Assembly: GCA_023055355.1 (NCBI GenBank)
Contig: JALJCS010000001.1
Location: 79,214,881 to 79,278,880, forward strand
From: Agelaius tricolor
Lineage: Eukaryota; Chordata; Aves; Passeriformes; Icteridae
Direction of reading: 5' to 3'
Length of the DNA: 64,000 nucleotides
In this document: positions 36,281 to 47,300 of the stretch, piece after piece
Position numbering within the stretch: the stretch's first letter is position 1
How the letters are laid out: each line of letters begins with the position of its first letter
Notes under the pieces: generated by a model
Database searches by the model: none
What the model saw: the letters and a program-made list of their open reading frames with translations, nothing else
Told to the model about the DNA's origin: nothing
Made by a program: the position numbers and the translations under genes

Positions 36281-38579
36281 CCCTACAGCCCATTTTAATT
36301 TTTGCAAGTCACATGTCTAAAAATTAAAACAAACACCTGCCAAGCTAGCTGTAAAAGAGGTCAATCTTTCAGAGAGCACAGAACTTCTTTTTGTGACAGA
36401 TATCCTTTCCCTGAGAAGGAGGAATTGTGTGTCACCTCCGTTACACATAAACCATGGGAACAGGAAGAAACAGGCTGGTCAGAAAGCTGCTTTCCTTAAC
36501 TCCAGATACACCTTTTCCCTTGGCATTATTAAAATATGCAGGAATGGAATATTCTGTTACTTCTGCAGAACAAGATACGCAAAGGAAATGGTCTGGCAAA
36601 CTTGTTTCCAAGTGTAAAGGGCTTTCTTAGTTCCCAGTAGCCTTGCCAACAAAATTAAAGCTCTTCAAATAACACTCAAGTTGGTCTTTCCTTAGGATGC
36701 ATTTAAATGTTCCTAAGTCTACTAAGGTACTTCCTTTCCTTAGAATTCTTTGTGTCCAAATGTCAAGTAATTATGAAGGATGAATGTGTTCCAACAGATG
36801 CTTTAAAAAAACTCAGGAAAGTTACTCTTCGTGTGTTGGGAGCCTCAGACATTTGAGGTTGTTTGATAGAGCAAGATATTTGAATAGGTGTTCAGTTTGA
36901 ACAAACGCCCGGTTCTATAGGAGGCAAAACCAGAGAGAAAACCTGAACCCACTATTTAGAGAGGACAGGTGAGCTAACACCCACATTAGTAAGGGAAAGT
37001 TCAGTCCCATGTCTGCATGTTAACTGTGTCCAGCCCAAGACAGCAGTCACATAGAACACCAGAAAAGCAGGTTTTGTGACATACCTTTCTTTCTGGGACA
37101 TGAAATCAGCCCTGCACGCAGCTCCTTTGGGACTTAATCTCACCAGGACAGGATAAACACAGCAAACACTGTTCAAAGGAGAGCCAGTTCCCAAACAGTA
37201 TTCACTATGAGATACGTGAATTCTAATGGCGTGTGACAAATCACAAAAAGTCATCAGCCAAGATCATTTGGGATTTCCCATTGCAGCCTGAGTGTTACAC
37301 TGTAAGAATGAAGGTACTTGACATAATACTGAGCCTGGTTAGTAGAAATCTAGCTTAGGCAAGATGTGCAATGGCCATATGGTTACTATAATATTTCACA
37401 GTAACATAGACTTGAATATGTGATAATAGTTTCATAGGCAATGGTTTAATACTAGCCATGTGTTAGCTGTATAGATACAGCTGCTAGGAGAAAAGTCTGG
37501 GCACAATCAAAGGGATTGAGTCAGTCAGTGCTTGCCAAACTCAGAGGATTTAGCCACAGAAATAACTAGACTTTACCTTGTGTTTTTCATATTAATTTCC
37601 CTGATGAAACTATGGTTTATAATGGTCAGAGTAATATTTCTTTGTTTGCTCCAACAGGCTGAAGTCATGTGAAAACTGGTGTTTCTTTGAAAGCTGGGAG
37701 GAAATCGAAGATTAGCTTCAAGGTTCTTGGGAAAGCAACACAAATCTTCATTAGGGCAGTAATAGGCATTAATGCACTGTAACTAAAATGGTCTGTTACC
37801 TCTTCTTGTTAGAAACTGGATGATAGATGGAGACCATTTCCTCTTTCTGATTGTCATTGCAGCTCTAATGACTTTGGTGAATACATACATGATTGAACCA
37901 ATCACAGAAAAAAACAAGAGCATAAGGCAGTGATTTGGTCATGTAGCTATATTTCTTCCTCTAGAGACAAAGCTGTTTATTAATCATTAAGGACATGGAT
38001 GGTACAAAATAACAAATAAATTCATATCTTCCTTTGAATTTTGGAAGGAAGGTTTCTGTTGTTTTCTCTCTAACATTACAGTACCTGTTCTAAATGATGG
38101 ACGTTCAAGAAATAACTTTCCATGGTTTTCCTCTTACTATTTCTCATTTTCTACCATCCTCATGATTCTACCACAAAACAGATTTCTAGTTGCCTCTAAA
38201 GAGGATATCAGTTTATGTCCCAGATTTGATACCATGCTTCACCAGCGTGCACTGCTTTTTAGTGCTTGAGAAAATTATGGTGTTTTGACACAGGACAGCG
38301 GTCTTCAAATAATTGTTCTTTTACCATAAATTTTAATAATAATCAGAAGAGTTATAAATTTGTATATAATAACATACACATGTTGTCAAGCCAAAAAATC
38401 TACCTTAGGACTACATAAAATCACTTAAGATTGAAAAGTGTTCCCCATATGTTGCAATTATCCCATTGCTGAGTCATAAAAAAATAACAAAGTCAAAAAT
38501 TCTCCTGGAAAACAATCGAGTCTTGAAGACATAAATTGTATTGTAAAGACACAAAACAATACACCCACTATCCACACCC

Positions 38580-38580
<1 letters not shown>

Positions 38581-38638
<58 letters not shown>
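38581..38638. repeat. (ATA)n microsatellite, 19 perfect units
   Basis: An uninterrupted ATA repeat of 58 bases. Perfect arrays this long are normally highly polymorphic. The tyrosine run that can be read from the minus strand is an artefact of the repeat. Confidence 0.98.
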
Positions 38639-38639
<1 letters not shown>

Positions 38640-38740
38640 CAAATATCATTATTATACAGGATTTTTAATGTTTATGATGCTTCTTTAAACCATTTCAAAG
38701 ATTCAAATTTTTTAAAATATTTTTGTTCTTCAGTAAAATA

Positions 38741-38820
38741 GTAATATTTAATACTGTAAATATTTTAATACTGTAAATCTTTAATATTTAAAGTATTAGT
38801 AATATTTTAATACTTTAAAT
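38741..38820. repeat. AT direct-repeat cluster
   Basis: 'ttaatactgtaaat' occurs twice within about 16 bases and is followed by further related 'taatatttaa' and 'taatactttaaat' copies. This is local slippage-type repetition. Confidence 0.7.
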
Positions 38821-39261
38821 TTATTCTGCCTTTAGATTTTAGAGGCAGAAAACAAAAACAGAAACATATCTTGATTCATTTGTGTGCTTTTTCCTAAATG
38901 TTTTCTAAATTATCTTCCAAAATATGTGATGAAAATAATGTACCTAAGGTTTCATCAGAACATTATACTGAGATTCTCACATGAACAGCAGGAAAGCCCA
39001 TGCATCCTATGCACATAAGCAAAATAATGTAACCCAAATATGTGACAGTTCTTTCTAGTATAATCCCTTCAGTCACTTTCAACCAAAACACATAACAAAT
39101 GGGCATGAATTCTGGTTCAGAGGCAAAGAAGATGAGAGGAGAACTACAAATTAAGTTCTAATGTACAAATTAGGAAACTCCCATCTCCTCTCTTGTTTCA
39201 TGCCCTATCATCCTTACTAAATTTGAGCCAGAGTGTGCCCAGGTGATCAGGAAGGCCCTGT

Positions 39262-39838
39262 GGTATCCCATCTTATATCAAAAATAGTGGGGCAGAAGGA
39301 GCAGGGCAGTGCTTGTGCCCCTGTACTTGGCTCTGGTGAAGACACACCTCAGATCCTGTGTCCAGTTCTGGGCCCCTCACAACGAGACACTGAGGGGCTG
39401 GACAGTGTCCAGGGAAGGCTGGTGAAGGGTCTGAGCACAAGCCCAGTGAGGGGTGGCTCAGGGAGCAGGAGTGTTTAGCCTGGAGAAAGAAAGCAAGGTT
39501 CAGGGGAGACCTTATCACGCTCTACAACTGCCTGGAAGGAGGCTGTAGGCAGGTGGGGATCAGGTTTTTCTCCCAAGTAATAGAGAGGACAGGACAGGAA
39601 GAGATTATCTCAAATTGCACCAGGGGTGGTTTATATTTAATATTAGCAAAAATTTATTCACTGAAAGGGCTGTCAAGCATTGGAACAGGTTGCCCAGGGA
39701 AGCAGTGGAACCACCATCCCTGAAGACGTGAAGATGTAGCACTTGGGATGTAGTTTAGTGGTGGGCTTGGCAGTGTTAGGTTGACTGTTGGAGTTGATGT
39801 TAGAGGCCTTTTCCCAGCCTAAATGATTATACTGTGCT
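39262..39838 (+). mobile_element. CR1 retroposon 3' fragment, longest copy
   Basis: This is the longest CR1 piece, in plus orientation. It runs through 'gtccagttctgggcccctca', 'ctggtgaagggtctgagc', 'aggggagaccttatcacg', 'ggaacaggttgcccaggga' and 'ggccttttcccagcctaaa'. It ends in a decayed ATTCTATG-type tail near 39825-39838. The order and spacing match the CR1 3' end, with a few small deletions. It is 5'-truncated and non-coding. Confidence 0.94.
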
Positions 39839-40187
39839 CTTTTTCTGTTTTGCTTATATATAGTAACATTCCCATGCACTTGTAGACTTAGCTAACTACC
39901 CAGAATGTTCTCTTACTTTCTAATTCTCAGTCCCAGAGCAGAGTTGCCAGGGGTAGGAATAACAAGAGTGGAAAGAATCCCTTACCCAAGAAGACATCAG
40001 GATTTGCCACATGCCCAGTAATCTCTGTATGCCTAACTGCATTTAGTTATTATGTCCTGGCAATGTCCTCTTAAGCCAGGTAGGAGAACTCTGGTCTTGC
40101 CCTTGAGGAACCCTGCTGAAGCCACAATGAAGAAAGCTGGTAACTTCCCATATCTGTATGCAAATACAGTTTAGGGTACTTTCTTAC

Positions 40188-40202
40188 AAAAAAAAAAAAA
40201 AA
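40188..40202. repeat. Poly(A) run, 15 A
   Basis: This is an uninterrupted A15 without a recognisable retroposon body. Confidence 0.85.
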
Positions 40203-41496
40203 GCCCTGGCCAAAGAAGGAAAATAGCAGCAGCCTTTACACCTTGACTTTTTGTCTCAGAAAGGATATTAAATATTGATAGATTTTTTTACTAATAAATG
40301 TATCTTGGTGTATTTTATGTCCCAACATCTCAGACAGAATGTTTAATGGAAAAATCCCTCTGTAGGTAAGTACCAGTTCAGTCATGGAAAATTACATCTC
40401 TACAAACACCCACTGTTATGGAGTTAGTTCTTGAAGTGATCAAGGAAAGTGTGACCCAAGTGGGACTAATTTGGCCCTTCACATATGGTATATAAAGCTA
40501 TGCATAGGAGACCACTAATCTGGGGAAGAGGCCAGCCTAGCATTAATTGTGTCTCTAGGCTACACATTCTTCAGCTGATGCTAGTGAAAAAGTACAGATG
40601 TCATTTTGGCCCATGGACAGATACCACATTTTTTTTACTGATGCCACAGAAAAACTGATCATGAACAAAGTGGCTAATAAAAGAGCACATGTTATAAAAG
40701 GTCTCAAGTTTAAATAATTCACTGTTTCACACCAAAATATCCATGCAAATAAAAAGAATGAAATCATCAAATTTAACTTTCTTACAGCAAAGAAGTTGCC
40801 ATATTTTGGCTATAAATTTCTTCATAAAAATGGCACCTATTAATATGAATTTTATACCATATTAAAGTACAAAAAGCTCATAAAGAATTATTCCGTGCAA
40901 TACAATTTTTCTTTGTGTTCTGTCTTTCCTTTAAACTATGTCTCCAAATCGTTTGCAGAATGAAATCATAGTATTTAATTTTATTATTCATATTATTAGT
41001 TCGTATAACTCTTAGGCCATGTACCTGAGGTTCTCTGTAGACCTTGTTGGAATGGGCCCTGCAGTCACTTTGTCTAGTTTCAGCAGGATAAGCAGACAGA
41101 AGCCAGGCCAGAGAGAGTGCTCAAGAAAACCCTTTTTGCCCTTTATGCCTTCCTTCTCTCTTCCTTCCAGCTGCAGCCAAGAATTAGTCACAGCTGCATT
41201 TCTTCAGGTTTTATAAGCTTGTCTTAAGCCCTGCTTCCAAAAAGGAGGAGAAGCCAAGCTTGGGCACTGCAACCCATTTAAATTCCACCAGCACTTAATA
41301 GTAAGTGCAGAGTTTAATCATTTATTAAGGGCAGAGTTGCGGAAAGAGGCAGAACTTTGAAATCCTTCTGCTGCTATTACTGCTAGGTAGGGCACTAACA
41401 GGGACACATGCTCAGTCTTTAGGACATTTTGCAAAGTGCTCTGTTGCTCTGCTGTGGCTGATTAAAGTCCTGCTGTGACTCTTGTGCACTTGCAGA

Positions 41497-41508
41497 GCCT
41501 CCTGGTGG
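41497..41508 (-). promoter_or_regulatory. CTCF-like site, minus orientation
   Basis: gcctcctggtgg matches the reverse CTCF core GCCMYCTRSTGG at 11 of 12 positions. The local sequence is not otherwise unusual. Occupancy is inferred from the motif only. Confidence 0.3.
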
Positions 41509-42575
41509 CATCTGAACATAGAGCTCTGGACAGTCCATGCTCTGGAAATACATTCCCTTGCCATGACTCCTGCCCTGCAAACATCACAGGAGACAGGAAA
41601 AGAGATGCCACTACAATTTCATTTTCTCTTGTTTGTCTGAGAAAGCCATTGTCTATCTGCAGCCCACAGTAAATGTGTCTCTGTATGGGCAGTGCAGGAC
41701 ATGTAATGCATAAAACATCCTTCACCATGAGACAGAGTCAAGCAAACTGCAAACTGAGACACTAATTTGGAGAATCCCATGTCTGTTCAGCCTCTCAGCT
41801 TGCTGGCACAGAAGACAAAAGCAAAATTCCCACTGTATTCAATGCCATAAGGCATCATGAATAACCCTGAAGGGTGTTCCTCTTGCCAGCTGACCTGATG
41901 ATATTTGGGAAGAGAAGATCTTTTATTTCCTAGCTCTGTGCTGCAGAGACAGCTGATGAATTATTTACTTCCTCTCCTCAGCCACCCTCCAGCTCTGCTG
42001 TGCACAGATGCAGCTTTGGCCCAAAGGCAGGGCAGAGGAGAGCTGGCCCTTGGCCAGCAGCAGGGGCTCACGCCGGGGTCAGGGGCAGTGCAGCAGCAGC
42101 ACACACAGCTCTCCTGATCTGACCCACACCACAGGAGATCAAGGGATTTGCAGTGAAAGAATGGCAAAGTGGAGCTGGGGGGGATGTTCTATGGTAGGGG
42201 CTGAAATTTCGAGTTATTGTCAAAGTTGTGACTAGAATAAAATCCATTGGGTTGTGCTGATTCCTTTATTTTTACAGCATCTCTGCTTCAGTGCAGTGGT
42301 GTCTGAAAACTGTCTCTGCCAAGCAGAGAGTATAGACATGAGATGGTAATGCCACTACTGAAAAGTAGCTGCCTTATGTAAAAGAGAATTATTTTTTAAA
42401 TCCTCTGCAATCCTGAGCTGTTACAATCACAAGTTATATAAATGTGAACATTGTGATTTAGCCAACTGTGCCTCCTTCTCCTTTGCTCCTCATTTGCCTG
42501 TCACATGGAAGATTTCAGTACAAAATTTTGCAGACATGTTTGTGATTCTCAAGCTATAACTTAAACATTTTTTCC

Positions 42576-42589
42576 TTTTTTTTTTTTTT
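42576..42589. repeat. Poly(T) run, 14 T
   Basis: An uninterrupted T14 preceded by further T-rich sequence. It would be a poly(A) tail for a minus-strand retroposon, but none is recognisable to its right. Confidence 0.8.
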
Positions 42590-43965
42590 AAACTCACAGC
42601 TCTGGGTCACACAATGATCTGAGTAAGGCTTGGCCTCCCTGGTGATGTGCAGATCCGCCTGAAGCCTTTGCCGCTGTTAACAAATATTCCAGTGGTGGTA
42701 CAGAGATCATCTCTCAGAAACCACAGCTTGATTTAAATTCACTCACTGCAGCTCCTCATCTCAGCTGGTGCCCTGCTGTGTTTAATTGGCCTCTAAAAGT
42801 ACATCTTCCTTGTATCTTGATTATTTTGAGTAGGAGGTGAGAGCGGAGGAGGGAAGTCAGGGGAGACCTGCAAGGAGTGGAAGAGGACAGAGGAGGGGCA
42901 ATAGGCAAGTGTTGCTGCAGTGGAGTGAGTTATCATAACATGGTCCTCAGAAATGCCTTAGGTCATATCTTCACACAGGGTGAAGAAATGTAGCTAGGAA
43001 TCTGGATAATTACAGTTCTTCCTAGGAGAAATGGATTTTTAAATTTGAGAATAATTTATTTAGTAAAGTTCATCAGCACTAATAAATGAATAGGTGCCAA
43101 GGTGTGTCCTGAGAATACAAACTTCATTGTAAATGCTGACAAATTTTTAAAATGCCTTGGCATAATTTTATCCTGAGCTGGGCAGAATTCATCCAAACAA
43201 TTCCCAGTTGTGCACTGGCACAGTTCTGGAGTTAGCAAAGGCCAAGGCCCATGGCTGGCTGACAGTCTGGATGCAGCCATCTGTTTTAGCCTGTGTCTGG
43301 GTTCAGTGGGATGAATTCAGCTAAACCAGACCAGCACCTTACCCTCAGAAAAGAGGCGTTTTATAAAATTAAAGTGTGCAAACAATAAATTCTATCTATA
43401 ATTGTTGAAAAAGGGGGGGAGAATGTATACTGTGCTATTTAGGACTAAAGATGTCTTTATAGCTCATCAAGTTCACAGACAATTCTCAAAACCACCAAAT
43501 TTACAGTCATAATCTGTTTATATCTTCTCCAGATTGACAAATAGCACAAATGTCACAGCACCATTTCCTGGGTAAGTGCTGCTGCCAGGAGATTATTATG
43601 AAGATGATGGGCAGAAATTCCTGCCCCAGAGACAGCTGAGGAGAGGTGACCCCCCTGCAAGTCAGTGCCTGCATTCACAGCTTTCAGGGTGCTGTGCTGC
43701 TTGGCCAGCTCTGCACAGGGTCACCTCTCTGCTCTGCTTGGACTCTTCACCAAAACTCTCCTGAAATGAAGGACTTGATCCACATAAGGTACAAATAATA
43801 TGTCTTCCACGGGCTTCAGTGGGCTGACTCACATGCTTCTTCATAGGTGTTTAGGTGATCTGCAGAGATTTGTTGGACTCTTCATCAAAATACAGAAAAA
43901 ACCCCCACATATTTCTATCTACATAGCTGTGTACTGGCACTGTATCCTCATGCTGCAGGCAAAAT

Positions 43966-44300
43966 CACTAGTGTAATTAATTTAAGAATGTGTCCTTTTT
44001 AAGCCACACTTCAATCGGGTTGTATTTTTGAATAATTAAGCTTTAAAAAGGAAGTCTAATGAGACTAATGGCTATCAAATTACTAGATTTTGAAAATCAT
44101 TGATTTTCTCATTTACACTCATACATGGCTGCTAAAATTAATTGATTTCATTTGCATGTAGTGATTGCATTTGCTTTGACTTCCAGAATGTTTCTCTCCC
44201 AAGTTTCTCATCAAACTTTCAATATTCATTTTCATAAAAAGGCAAGTGATCCTTTAACTAAGCTCATTTGCATTGGAACTGAGACATTATCCCTCCTCTA
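43966..44300. promoter_or_regulatory. Candidate conserved noncoding element with POU and homeodomain motifs
   Basis: About 330 bases contain two octamers ATTTGCAT in the same orientation (44150-44157 and 44266-44273). There are homeodomain cores TAATTA at 43974-43979 and 44033-44038, and TTAATTGA around 44138-44145. There is no repeat and no open frame of note. This density of POU and homeodomain motifs in low-repeat sequence is typical of vertebrate developmental enhancers. AT-richness makes each motif cheap, so the cluster, not any single site, is the evidence. Confidence 0.35.
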
Positions 44301-47300
44301 AATAAGCACTATTTTAATTATCCTTTTTGTTTGAATATATTCTATCCCAGAGTGCTTAGATATTTCAGCTGTACTCATCACCATGGCATCTGAATACCTC
44401 ACTGAAATTACAATAGAAAACTTTGACATTAAATTATTTCAAACCTTTTGTTTTGTCTCTTTTCTTTGAGAAACCCTTTTCTTTCTCTTTTCTACCACAT
44501 CCGTTAAGCTAAGCAATTTTTTCCACCCCTTACCAACTTTCCACTTTCTGCCTCATAACTTTCCTTTCTCTTGCCCCTTCTCACTCCCTGGTTGAATGGG
44601 AAGGCTGAGCTGTTCATGTAATTGGAAAAGGTTAAGGTGCCAAATGACTCGTCTTTCCCCTACTGTAATAAGCAGCACTAAGAAAAATAGAAATTCTTTC
44701 CAAGAGGACCCATCCCTAACAGCAAAGGAATATAAAAAGAAGCCTAGATAATGATATGTCAATTAAGTACTAGTGAAATATGTTGATGCTAACCATTTAT
44801 CCAGACATATGTCTACTTGGTATCACTAGCCAGCTTCTATCAACAAGAAAGATGCTTCATGAGCAGTACATTTCTCTCTATCATCTCTCCTTCATACCAT
44901 GCTCTTGTTCTGCTAAACTGCCCACATGGTTTACTCTCTATTTTTAAAGTATGAAACTATGCCCATCGCTTCACAAGTATTTTGACACTTTATAAAATAA
45001 TTTAAAAGCAAATATCTTTCTTATGGCTTGAGTGCTGCTGGGCTCTCGTTCTTTAAAAAATTGTTTCGTCAAATTATGGACAGGAAGCTAGGTTAAATAA
45101 GTAGAGCTAAAATTATGTACTGATTTTGATGCATTTGGGGTCATTCTAGTCTCTACTCAATGAAGAAGCTTCCAAAGAAAAGTCTGGGGAGAAGAATTGT
45201 GTGACCAAACTGGCTGTGCCCCAAGGCTGCAGGCTGCAGGCGCCACAGGAGGCTGTGACACCCTGGCTGTAAGGGCTCTCTCTCCCAGAGGGGCTTTTGA
45301 AGAGGATTCCTGCAGTCAGACATCTGATCAAGCTATTCTGCACAAAAGGAACATTTCTTTAATGTTGGTTCTGTGATATCTTGAATTAGCTTGTTTTCTT
45401 CACCACACAGTTTTATTTAAAAATGTAATTTATCAAAGCAAGAGACAGGGATGCCCTGACAATCTTATTCTCTCCTGTCCTCTGGAACTCTACTGAAAGG
45501 AGGCCTTATTGAATGGTGAACCAGTATCAACAAGGAGCAATTCAAGCCAACATCCCTCCAGTCCTTTGCCTGTCTGCTAGGAAGGGTGGCACTCTCGCTG
45601 GAATAATAATTGTGATGTGAATATGCTTTCCTGAGATCTCAGTGAGCCATGACATTTCATGAGGCTTGATAACAAGTAATTTGGACTTCAGTCAGGTCAT
45701 AAGCACATTTTGGTTTTCCTGTGTGCTGGATGGCACTACTGAGGTTGGTGCAAGTCATATGAACAGCTTCAAAGGAGCTGCAGCACTGCAAAGAGCACAG
45801 GTCCCAGCTTCTGGAATCCTAACACACCTCTGATGTTTAGGTTTTTGTTAGTGCTAGAAGTTACTCCTCCCAAGCAATTGGTTAATAACATGTATATTCT
45901 AGCCAGGAAATTAGAAGGATCTATATACTACAAATGGAAATTAGAAGGATCTTTCAAACAATTACAAGATTTCAGTTCTTAAAAAATTCCATCCTCCTGG
46001 AGAAACAGAGGTGGGAAATTGAAGCTGAAGTTGGTGATTTTCTGCAGTTTGAATCTTCCAGAGATTCAAAAATCCAAATGATTGAACCACTAAGAGCTAT
46101 TTAATCCCATAGATTATGTGCTGCAGGCTGTGGTCAAAAAAGTAAAGTGAAAAGTAAATCAATAGTATGAAAGCTTGAGCATTATTTAAAATGTGCTGAA
46201 TCATGGAATCCTGGCAGTTTTGACTGTCCAAGAGTTCATATGACTTTTCTTTTTCCAAACCTTTGTTAATATTCTCTTGACTTTCATATTATTTTGCGTT
46301 TAGCTATGTCAGACTGAATGCACCCAGTCTGATCACACCAAAACTGAATAATTTTGTGCTTCACTGAAAGACTAGCTGGGAATCCCTCTCTGCAGGAGTT
46401 AGCCAGGGAGTCATGGCCAAATATTAGACCACAGAAATCAAATGAGTAGGAATATTTGTTTTGCTGCATCATCTCTACTGAGATGACAGATGTGAACAGA
46501 AAAAAAAAAAATAAAACAAAAATGTTTCTGCCTTTCCAAAGGAGAACAATTTGAAAATGCCTCTCTGTCACTATCTGCAGTGGTTTTTTTTAATCATCTG
46601 TACTTACAGAAATGGAATTGGAGAATGTGAGATCACCTCAGCTAAACTGAACAAAAATTAATATTAGATGGTCCTCTCATTTTGATTCACAGAGGTTAGT
46701 TCTTACAAAATCATCCATGTAAATGATATGCCACAAAGGCAGACTGCATGGACCATAACAACACAATCTGTTAGGTGTCTGACCACTGGTAGTTTCACTG
46801 GTATTTGGTTTGTGTATCATTTAGGAGTTGAGTAACTTCTTAATATTCATAATTTTTCTGTAGTCTGCAAGAAAAATGTTTTGACATTTACATGGAGAGT
46901 GGAGAGAATATCAGTTTGAGTGGCTATTTATTACTGTACAAAAAGATGGGAAAAAATAACTGAAATTCAGTCCTATAAATATAAACCCAAAGTCCTCATT
47001 CAACCAGACACACGAGCATATGTGTAACCTTAGGCTTAGAATTTTTACTACTGACATTTAGATTAAGAATTTTCCTTAATTCAGGCTTTTAACTATTGGA
47101 ATTTTCTTCGCCATGACTCTCATATATACTTACTGTGGTCTGATATGCCCTAACCCAGATTTCCACTAAATAATTTTAAATAAAGTCACTGAAGACCTAT
47201 TTGCATTTTTTTATCAGAGGTTTTGGCTATAGTCTTACTCAAAATTCATATGATGACCTAGCCGTAGAAATTTCTAGATGTACATTTGAAGAAGAAAAGG

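Larger units (their letters stand above)
34237..39261. other. Noncoding AT-rich sequence with old repeats
   Basis: No gene was recognised. Listed separately are an old repeat fragment at 36187-36280, the (ATA)n array at 38581-38638 and an AT direct-repeat cluster at 38741-38820. Confidence 0.5.
39839..43965. other. Noncoding unique sequence
   Basis: No gene was recognised. A poly(A) run lies at 40188-40202, a CTCF-like site at 41497-41508 and a T14 run at 42576-42589. The part at about 41980-42130 is GC-richer and has overlapping open frames in several frames without domains. The block at about 42600-42810 has even composition and a TTTAATTGG core and may be conserved noncoding DNA. Confidence 0.5.

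Noticed and set aside
38458..38649. Minus-strand frame with a long tyrosine run
   Set aside because: The run is the (ATA)n microsatellite read on the other strand.
40489..40497. TATATAAAG that could be a core promoter
   Set aside because: Such strings are frequent in AT-rich DNA. No initiator, CpG context or downstream open frame supports it.
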